This document shows, one piece after another, positions 40,511-46,950 of a stretch of 46,950 nt of DNA; positions within the stretch are counted from its first letter, which is position 1, and each line of letters starts with the position of its first letter. Under the pieces are notes generated by a model that had not been told where the DNA came from, did no database searches, and was given only the letters and a program-made list of their open reading frames with translations. Where the stretch lies: contig CANMCX010000023.1 of assembly GCA_947496465.1 (NCBI GenBank), positions 1-46,950 of the forward strand. Direction: 5' to 3'. Source of the stretch: Marinifilum_A sediminis. GTDB taxonomy: Bacteria; Bacteroidota; Bacteroidia; Bacteroidales; Marinifilaceae. The position numbers were made by a program, and so were the translations under genes.

Positions 40511-41131
40511 ATGGAAGGTACAATGGCAGAAATCAGAGGATTTGCAGGAACTTTTAATCCTAAAGGTTGGGCATTTTGTCAAGGGCAGATATTAGCTATT
40601 GCTGATTTTCAAGCACTGTTTGCACTAGTAAGTAATTATTACGGTGGTGATGGTCGTAATACATTTGGTATTCCAGACTTACGAGGACGAGTACCAATAG
40701 GTTCGGGAATGGGGCCAGGATTAAGCTCCTACCAATTATCTCAAAAAGGAGGATTGGAATATATCACTCTTACAAATAATCAATTGCCAAGCCATAATCA
40801 TATTGCGACAGCTTCAGCAGTTTCTGCTGCCATTGGAGGAGAGATTAAGGCGACGATGAATGTTAATAATTCCGATGGAGAAGTAAGAACTCCCGCAGGA
40901 AATTATCTGGGTCTATCTGGTGGTGACATTTATCAAGACATACCTTCGGCTGGAAATACATTAAATAGTGCAGCTATTGATGTTGATGCCTCGGGACTAC
41001 AGGTTGCTGTGGGGGATGTTTCTGTACAAATTGGTAATGCTGGTAATGGTTCACCATTTCCTATTGTTCAACCTTATTTGTGCATAAATTGGATCATGTG
41101 TGTTGATGGGCTTTTCCCTCAAAGAAGTTAG
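40511..41131 (+). CDS. phage tail collar (MdpB-like) protein 3
   Basis: A 206-residue collar paralogue, 69 bases after collar 2. Same architecture: Phage_Collar domain (EIRGFAGTFNPKGW, CQGQ, NYYGGDGRNTFGIPDLRGRVPIGSG) and the C-terminal GGDIYQD and WIMCVDGLFPQR blocks. It ends in PQRS, lacking the final D-N of the other two. N-terminally it resembles collar 1 more than collar 2. Followed by a perfect hairpin at 41144-41180. Confidence 0.88.
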   Translation: MEGTMAEIRGFAGTFNPKGWAFCQGQILAIADFQALFALVSNYYGGDGRNTFGIPDLRGRVPIGSGMGPGLSSYQLSQKGGLEYITLTNNQLPSHNHIATASAVSAAIGGEIKATMNVNNSDGEVRTPAGNYLGLSGGDIYQDIPSAGNTLNSAAIDVDASGLQVAVGDVSVQIGNAGNGSPFPIVQPYLCINWIMCVDGLFPQRS

Positions 41132-41143
41132 CACTGTTTAAAT

Positions 41144-41180
41144 TTAAACCTGACAGTAGGCAATCTATTTTCAGGTTTAA
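41144..41180 (+). terminator. hairpin 3 of collar locus (possible partial terminator)
   Basis: TTAAACCTGA (41144-41153) and TCAGGTTTAA (41171-41180) are perfect 10-base arms. It lies between collar 3 and the PBP-like gene. The T run is weak (CTCTTG), so read-through into the next gene is plausible. Confidence 0.5.
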
Positions 41181-41206
41181 CTCTTGTTTCAACCCTAAAA
41201 TAAATT

Positions 41207-42313
41207 ATGAAAATAGGAATACTAAGCCCGAATTCAGGATTTTATCCTTATATAGGAATAGACTTATTTCAAAGTATTAAACATTTCCTTGGCACGGATC
41301 ATCAATACGTTGTTAAGGACACTCATTTGGCAACACCCAAAGAAAATCAGCAAGCACTAAAGGAACTCATTCTTTTCGAGAACGTAGATATGGTCGTGGG
41401 TTTTGTCGGTTATAAATCGCTAACCGCTATTAAACCACTTATTCAACAGACCAAAACCCCGATGATAATATGTAATTCTGGTGATCACCCATTACTTAAA
41501 GCGGATGTCAGTCCATACATAGTCCATTGCTCATTGGATATGTTTAACTCAATATATTTTGCTTGTAAATGGGCGTTTAAAAATATCGGTGAGCATTACT
41601 CTCGCTTGAGTTCATTCTTTGAGGCAGGTTTTCCCCTCGCCATGGCTACAGAAACCGCTGCCAGACAATACTCTGGAAAAGTGAATATAACTGAAACTTC
41701 ACATAGGAATAAAGCAGACCAACTGGAAGAACATATTGCCAATGTTCAGAAAGAAAATAACGATTTTGTTTTTATGGGATATCATGGCTTTGAGGCTATT
41801 GAAGTACTGCAAAATTTAGCAAATGCAAAAGTTTTAAAGGGTATTCCTTTAATATGTTCTCCCTTTTTAACACAGCCAGAAGTCATACAACCGAATGTTG
41901 CCAATCCAATTTATTCGGTAAAAACATGGGAGGATAATACTATTCATGAACAATTGAACACATTCTTCAATTCAGAATTAAGACGCGATCTCTCATTGTC
42001 GGGCATATTAGGATATGAAGTAGCCATGATTATTAAGTATTGCATTGCTAAAGAATGGGATTATAATGATGAAATAACACCTCTGTTAAGTGATTTGGAA
42101 ATAGAATCACCAAGAGGACATTTACAATTTAACAGTGAATTAAATAATTTCAATTACCATTATTACCTTTTTGAATTGAAGAAAAGTGAAGATGGTGATG
42201 GGATTATTAATAAACAAATTGACACCATTGTCCCCGACAAATCAGATTGGGAGATACTAAATAATTTTAAAGAAGAAATGTCTGGATGGCAAAATACTTA
42301 TTTATGTAACTAA
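41207..42313 (+). CDS. type-1 periplasmic-binding-fold protein without signal peptide
   Basis: A 368-residue protein with the amino-acid/AmiC-like type 1 binding fold: MKIGILSPNSGFYPYIGIDLFQSIKHF, DMVVGFVGYKS, KTPMIICNSGD, then IFFMGYHGFEAIEVLQ-type strands and a helix-strand C-lobe. Members normally have a signal peptide or lipobox; this one starts directly at the first beta strand, so it is probably cytoplasmic, like AmiC-type sensors. It lies 3 bases ahead of the formyltransferase gene, so the pair is almost certainly co-translated. It may sense a ligand that regulates the locus. Inference only. Confidence 0.75.
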   Translation: MKIGILSPNSGFYPYIGIDLFQSIKHFLGTDHQYVVKDTHLATPKENQQALKELILFENVDMVVGFVGYKSLTAIKPLIQQTKTPMIICNSGDHPLLKADVSPYIVHCSLDMFNSIYFACKWAFKNIGEHYSRLSSFFEAGFPLAMATETAARQYSGKVNITETSHRNKADQLEEHIANVQKENNDFVFMGYHGFEAIEVLQNLANAKVLKGIPLICSPFLTQPEVIQPNVANPIYSVKTWEDNTIHEQLNTFFNSELRRDLSLSGILGYEVAMIIKYCIAKEWDYNDEITPLLSDLEIESPRGHLQFNSELNNFNYHYYLFELKKSEDGDGIINKQIDTIVPDKSDWEILNNFKEEMSGWQNTYLCN

Positions 42314-42316
42314 ATT

Positions 42317-43237
42317 ATGCAAGCACTTATATTTTGTAATAATATTCAATCTGCCCAAGTCGTTTTTCCGATGATTCAACGCCGTCTATTTGCAGGTGTA
42401 GTAGTTCCATCAACAAATGTGGATTTAATTAATGAACTATCAAACTCTGGATACATTGAATCAGAAAAGTTATTCACTCCCAATCATAATAATGATGATG
42501 AGATTATTGACATCATTAATAGTGTAGAGCCTGATGTATGTTTAGTATTTACCTTTCCTAAGATATTTTCACAAGAGATACTCGATCTGCCTAAATTAGG
42601 GTTTTACAATTTCCATTACGGACTGCTACCAAAATATCGTAGTGCCGATCCTATTTTTTGGCAGATAAAGAATAGAGAACCTTTTGGGGGTGTTACTGTT
42701 CTTAAAATGGATAAAACCATTGATGGTGGAGAAATTGTAATGGAAGAAAAATTCCCCATTGAATCCTATGACTCCTACGCGATGCTCTTACAAAAATCCG
42801 TTGCTTTGTCAATTAAACTTCTTAATGAATTTATCGATGCCTTAATGGCTGAGACACTTACTTTCAAGCCTCAGGAATCAACAGCTTTCCAATATTTTCC
42901 CAAGCCAATACTCAAGGATGTAACCATCAATTGGTCGGAAATGGCAATGAGCGATGTCGTAGCAACCGTTAATGCAGGAAACCCGTGGAATCGTGGTGCT
43001 ATTACCAATTTTGAGGGTGAAAATATTAATATCGTGCAAGTTTCTCCTGCTAAATATGACAAAGAACTACCTGATGAACCTGGGAAAATAATATTTGCAA
43101 ATCAGCAATATGGAATCTTTGTTGTCTGTAAAAACCGCGAACTCTTAAGAATTGAAACGACCTATTCATCACTTGGATATAATTCAGGTGGTATGATTTT
43201 AAGTACCGGAATACAGGAAGGTAAAATATTTGAATAA
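42317..43237 (+). CDS. methionyl-tRNA-formyltransferase-like enzyme
   Basis: A 306-residue protein of the folate-dependent formyltransferase family. The catalytic triad residues match glycinamide ribonucleotide transformylase spacing: Asn98 and His100 in FYNFHYGLLPKYR, Asp136 in MDKTIDGGEI (His-to-Asp distance 36 as in GART). The C-terminal region (about 205-305) resembles the Fmt C-terminal domain (WSEMAMSDVVATVNAGNPWNRGAIT). It is probably not the housekeeping Fmt, because it sits in this accessory locus; it could N-formylate an amino group on a peptide, sugar or small molecule using 10-formyl-tetrahydrofolate. Housekeeping fmt would need to be elsewhere. Three bases after the PBP-like gene. 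Confidence 0.85.
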   Translation: MQALIFCNNIQSAQVVFPMIQRRLFAGVVVPSTNVDLINELSNSGYIESEKLFTPNHNNDDEIIDIINSVEPDVCLVFTFPKIFSQEILDLPKLGFYNFHYGLLPKYRSADPIFWQIKNREPFGGVTVLKMDKTIDGGEIVMEEKFPIESYDSYAMLLQKSVALSIKLLNEFIDALMAETLTFKPQESTAFQYFPKPILKDVTINWSEMAMSDVVATVNAGNPWNRGAITNFEGENINIVQVSPAKYDKELPDEPGKIIFANQQYGIFVVCKNRELLRIETTYSSLGYNSGGMILSTGIQEGKIFE

Positions 43238-43264
43238 TTAAGCTATCCCTAAAACTAATACGCT

Positions 43265-46200
43265 ATGAAAAGAGAGGTAAATCGAATAATGCACCCCCAA
43301 AGAAATATTAAATTGAAAGGATTTCAAATTCTTTTTTTCGTAGTATTTCTTTTTATAACTAACCATGGCTTAGGTCAAACTACGCTTCATACTGTCGATT
43401 TTGAAACTGATGGATCGGGTTATACCGTTTCACCATCCGAATCTAATGCTAATACCAGTAATCCTGATTATTGGATACGTACAAATGGTATTACCCCCGC
43501 AATTTTTCCTACTTATGGGTTCACAACTTCAAATGGAGATTATTTCTTTGCAATAGAAGATCTGGATTATGATGGTGGTGCTACTAAGCATATCATTACT
43601 TGTGATGCGGTTACGGTAAGTGGATACTCTAACCTTCAAATAAAATTATTGGTTGGTGGTACAACTGGTACACAAACCATCGAACCTACGAAATTTTTAA
43701 AGATTGAATATAATATGGATGGCGGTGGATGGGTAACACGGGCTCAATTTATAGGAGATAATACCAATTATAGATATTATGAAGATGAAAATGCTGATGG
43801 AACAATAGATGGACCAGCCCTATTATCAGCCTTGTCAGAATTTACGTATTCTATACCCGTTACAGGATCATCTCTTCAGGTTAGATTTCATTTTTACTGT
43901 GGAGGTTCAGAAGAACTTGCAATAGATGATATTAGAGTGTTGGGAGTATCTGCCAATGCCTCCCCAACAGCTTCAAATTTTACCGCCTCCCCAATTTACC
44001 AAGGTACGCCTTATGCTTTTGCAACTGCTGATTTTGCTTATTCAGATTCAGATAGCGACCCTATAGACCATGTGCGGATAACAGCTGTTCCCGGTACAGG
44101 TAGCTTATGGGTTGACTCCGATGCAAGTGGAACTATAAATGGAGCTGAATCCGCTTTGTCAAATGGAGGAACCGTTAGCAAAGCAAATTTAGATGCAGGA
44201 TATTTAAAATATTTGAATACAAGTGGTACTTCATCGAGTTTTACATTTGATGTGAATGATGGAACTGATTATAGTGTTTCGACATTTACAGCTACTTTAA
44301 CCGTCACTCCTGTACCAACGATCGCCTTTAATGCGACGAGTTCCAATGGTACGGAGGCGCTTGCTAGTGCTGATTTGCAAGTTGACCTTTCAGCAGCCAG
44401 TGGTTTGACGGTAACGGTTGACTATACGGTAACGGGTACTGCAAGCAGTGCTGATTATACTTTGGCAGATGGAACATTGACCCTGACTGCTGGTGATGTG
44501 AATAAAAACATCACTATTACAAGCATTGTCAATGACCTCTTGGATGAAAATAACGAAACGGTAATTGTAACGCTATCAAATCCCACAAATGCAACACTTG
44601 GGACCAATACGGTACATACTTATACCATAAATGATAATGATGGCACACCAACAATAGCTTTTAATGCAACGAGTTCCAATGGTACGGAGGCGCTTGCTAG
44701 TGCCAATTTACAGGTTGACCTTTCAGCAGCCAGTGGTTTGACGGTAACGGTTGACTATACGGTAACGGGTACTGCAACAAGTGCTGATTACACTTTAGCA
44801 GATGGTACATTGACAATTACTGCAGGTGATGTGAACGATAATATCACGATTGGAAGCATTGTCAATGACCTGTTGGATGAGAATAATGAAACAGTTATTG
44901 TAACGCTATCAAGTCCCACAAATGCAACACTTGGGACCAATACGGTACACACCTATACCATAAATGATAATGATGGCACACCAACAATAGCTTTTAATGC
45001 AACGAGTTCCAATGGTACGGAGGCGCTTGCTAGTGCCAATTTACAGGTTGACCTTTCAGCAGCCAGTGGTTTGACGGTAACGGTTGACTATACGGTAACG
45101 GGTACTGCAACAAGTGCTGATTACACTTTAGCAGATGGTACATTGACAATTACTGCAGGTGATGTGAACGATAATATCACGATTGCAAGCATTGTCAATG
45201 ACCTCTTGGATGAAAATAACGAAACGGTAATCGTAACGCTGTCAAATCCAACCAATGCCAGTCTTGGTACAAACACGGTACATACGTATACCATAAATGA
45301 TAATGATGCTCTTCCTGATGTATCATTTGAGTACGCAGCTCAAAATAGTATAGGTGAATCAGGTGTTGTAAATATGAAAATAGTAATGTTGCCTGCCAGT
45401 GGGAGGGATGTAAGCATACCATTCACTGTGAATGCTTCCAGTACAGCTACTGAAGGTGTTGATTATACAATCTCATCGAGTCCGATTGTAATTCCAGCAG
45501 GTTCTGAAAATGTTAATATTGTTGTAAATGTTGTTTCTGATGCATTCGATGAGGATAATGAAACTTTAGTTGTCGATATGGGAGCAGTTGATTATGCTAT
45601 TCCTCAATTAAACACAAGTCAAACACTAACTCTAATTGATGATGATGCCACACCAACGATTGCTTTTAATGCGACTTCTTCCAATGGTTCGGAAGCGCTA
45701 GCCAGTGCAGATTTGCAAGTTGATTTATCTGCCGCAAGTGGTTTGACGGTCACTGTTGATTATATGGTAACGGGTACTGCAACAGGTGCCGATTACACTT
45801 TGGCAGATGGTACACTAACGCTGACTGCAGGTGATGTGAACGATAATATCACTATTGGAAGCATTGTCAATGACCTGTTGGATGAGAATAATGAAACGGT
45901 AATCGTAACGCTATCAAATCCAGTTAATGCGACATTAGGTACAAATACAATTCATACCTATACCATTAATGATAATGATGCCACACCAAGCGTTGACTTT
46001 AACGCAACGAGTTCCAATGGTTCGGAAGCGCTTGCCAGTGCGAATTTACAGGTTGACCTTTCAGCAGCAAGTGGTTTAACGGTAACGGTTGATTATGCTG
46101 TATCGGGTACCGCAACAAGTGCTGATTACACTTTGGCAGACGGAACATTGACGCTAACTGCTGGTGATGAGAATAAAAACATCACGATTGGAAGCATTGT

Positions 46201-46950
46201 CAATGACCTGTTGGATGAGAATAATGAAACGGTAATCGTAACGCTATCAAATCCAGTTAATGCGACATTAGGTACAAATACAATTCATACCTATACCATT
46301 AATGATAATGATGCTACACCAAGCGTTGACTTTAACGCAACGAGTTCCAATGGTTCGGAAGCGCTTGCCAGTGCGAATTTACAGGTTGACCTTTCAGCAG
46401 CCAGTGGTCGAACGGTAACGGTTGACTTTTTGGTAACGGGTACCGCAACAAGTGCTGATTATACTTTGGCAGACGGAACCTTGACGCTAACTGCTGGTGA
46501 TGTGAATAAAAACATCACGATTGCAAGCATTGTCAATGACCTGTTGGATGAGAATAATGAAACGGTAATCGTAACGCTATCAAATCCCACAAATGCAACA
46601 CTTGGGACCAATACAATTCATACCTATACCATTAATGACAATGATGCCACACCAACTGTAGACTTTAACGCAACGAGTTCCAATGGTACGGAGGCGCTTG
46701 CCAGTGCCAATTTACAGGTTGACCTTTCTGCAGCCAGTGGTTTGACGGTAACGGTTGACTATACGGTAACGGGTACTGCAACAAGTGCTGATTACACTTT
46801 AGCAGATGGTACATTGACAATTACTGCAGGTGATGTGAACGATAATATCACGATTGCAAGCATTGTCAATGATCTGTTGGATGAGAATAATGAAACGGTA
46901 ATCGTAACGCTATCAAATCCCACAAATGCAACACTTGGGACCAATACAAT
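43265..46950 (+). CDS. giant secreted Calx-beta repeat protein (partial, runs off edge)
   Basis: The frame opens at ATG 43265 and stays open for 1228 codons to the window edge. After a long signal peptide (basic start, hydrophobic ILFFVVFLFITNHGLG, cleavage near GQ, about residue 38) come a jelly-roll-like domain (about 45-235), a cadherin-like segment (about 240-350), then Calx-beta repeats of 111 residues starting at codon 351. Eight are visible (from 44315, 44648, 44981, about 45314, 45653, 45986, 46319, 46652), seven near-identical and one divergent. Each ends with an INDND-type calcium site. An N-terminal in-frame ATG at 43289 could be the start. Probably a calcium-dependent adhesin; any T9SS domain lies outside. 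Confidence 0.9.
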   Translation, partial: MKREVNRIMHPQRNIKLKGFQILFFVVFLFITNHGLGQTTLHTVDFETDGSGYTVSPSESNANTSNPDYWIRTNGITPAIFPTYGFTTSNGDYFFAIEDLDYDGGATKHIITCDAVTVSGYSNLQIKLLVGGTTGTQTIEPTKFLKIEYNMDGGGWVTRAQFIGDNTNYRYYEDENADGTIDGPALLSALSEFTYSIPVTGSSLQVRFHFYCGGSEELAIDDIRVLGVSANASPTASNFTASPIYQGTPYAFATADFAYSDSDSDPIDHVRITAVPGTGSLWVDSDASGTINGAESALSNGGTVSKANLDAGYLKYLNTSGTSSSFTFDVNDGTDYSVSTFTATLTVTPVPTIAFNATSSNGTEALASADLQVDLSAASGLTVTVDYTVTGTASSADYTLADGTLTLTAGDVNKNITITSIVNDLLDENNETVIVTLSNPTNATLGTNTVHTYTINDNDGTPTIAFNATSSNGTEALASANLQVDLSAASGLTVTVDYTVTGTATSADYTLADGTLTITAGDVNDNITIGSIVNDLLDENNETVIVTLSSPTNATLGTNTVHTYTINDNDGTPTIAFNATSSNGTEALASANLQVDLSAASGLTVTVDYTVTGTATSADYTLADGTLTITAGDVNDNITIASIVNDLLDENNETVIVTLSNPTNASLGTNTVHTYTINDNDALPDVSFEYAAQNSIGESGVVNMKIVMLPASGRDVSIPFTVNASSTATEGVDYTISSSPIVIPAGSENVNIVVNVVSDAFDEDNETLVVDMGAVDYAIPQLNTSQTLTLIDDDATPTIAFNATSSNGSEALASADLQVDLSAASGLTVTVDYMVTGTATGADYTLADGTLTLTAGDVNDNITIGSIVNDLLDENNETVIVTLSNPVNATLGTNTIHTYTINDNDATPSVDFNATSSNGSEALASANLQVDLSAASGLTVTVDYAVSGTATSADYTLADGTLTLTAGDENKNITIGSIVNDLLDENNETVIVTLSNPVNATLGTNTIHTYTINDNDATPSVDFNATSSNGSEALASANLQVDLSAASGRTVTVDFLVTGTATSADYTLADGTLTLTAGDVNKNITIASIVNDLLDENNETVIVTLSNPTNATLGTNTIHTYTINDNDATPTVDFNATSSNGTEALASANLQVDLSAASGLTVTVDYTVTGTATSADYTLADGTLTITAGDVNDNITIASIVNDLLDENNETVIVTLSNPTNATLGTNT
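44315..46950 (+). repeat. 333-bp tandem repeat array (Calx-beta)
   Basis: Units begin at 44315, 44648, 44981, 45653, 45986, 46319 and 46652, all spaced at 333 bases except the divergent unit at about 45314-45652 (about 339 bases). Long exact stretches are shared at DNA level, for example the segment with ACGAGTTCCAATGG and GACGGTAACGGTTGACTAT. The array is cut by the window edge. Confidence 0.95.

Noticed and set aside
37560..41131. Prophage remnant
   Set aside because: Collar domains suggest phage, but no capsid, terminase, portal, lysis or integrase gene lies nearby, and the neighbouring genes are enzymes and an adhesin.
37989..41131. Diversity-generating retroelement target
   Set aside because: Collar proteins can be such targets, but no reverse transcriptase or template repeat is visible, and differences between copies are not adenine-biased by eye.
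45195..45422. 75-codon minus-strand ORF
   Set aside because: Antisense to the Calx-beta array and low-complexity; a shadow of the repeat.
44315..46950. CRISPR array
   Set aside because: Repeats are 333 bp, in frame and coding, with no spacer structure.

Overview
The window looks like chromosomal DNA of a Bacteroidota bacterium, probably from the Marinilabiliales/Marinifilaceae neighbourhood. The DNA is AT-rich, several starts are preceded by the Bacteroidota -7 element TAnnTTTG (once with a perfectly spaced -33 TTTG), there is a PorP/SprF protein with a type B type IX secretion (T9SS) sorting domain in its partner, and there are DUF5723, TonB-type and Calx-beta proteins. The genus-level placement is inference from gene content only.

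Region 1 (1-3150) is accessory. It holds a HEPN-like gene, a transposase C-terminal remnant, a small lipoprotein gene, two copies of a 93-bp repeat exactly 900 bp apart that each end in a terminator hairpin, a 222-bp direct repeat carrying an identical 14-codon micro-ORF, and a DUF559 endonuclease gene embedded in a family of REP-like palindromic repeats.

Region 2 (3150-36950) is mostly ordinary core genome. In order it holds: a DUF5723 barrel and lipoprotein pair; a large membrane-anchored propeller-like protein; an ALDH7-type aldehyde dehydrogenase; a dihydroorotate-dehydrogenase-like enzyme; an AbgT transporter; tRNA-Leu(CAA); a PorP/SprF-OmpA protein with a 12-module T9SS type B surface protein; a dCMP deaminase with a CtpA-type protease; a Spy-like periplasmic protein; hemN; a butyrate kinase with a small hydrolase; trpS; a YqaA-like membrane protein; rbfA with a LolC/E-like permease; two tandem secreted paralogues; dusB; a CPBP protease; a conserved unknown; and a divergent pair made of an orphan TonB-plug protein and a TonB C-terminal-domain protein. 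Transcription units are well separated by hairpin terminators.

Region 3 (37560-46950) is the most interesting part. It is a co-directional locus with a decayed phage-tail-collar gene fragment, three intact tail-collar (MdpB-like) genes, a SAM methyltransferase with the exact double-glutamate spacing of protein arginine methyltransferases, a type-1 periplasmic-binding-fold protein without a signal peptide, a methionyl-tRNA-formyltransferase-like enzyme, and the start of a giant secreted Calx-beta repeat protein that runs off the right edge. No other phage genes are present. I propose it as a candidate undescribed system in which collar-domain proteins and a giant adhesin are made, and perhaps chemically modified, together.
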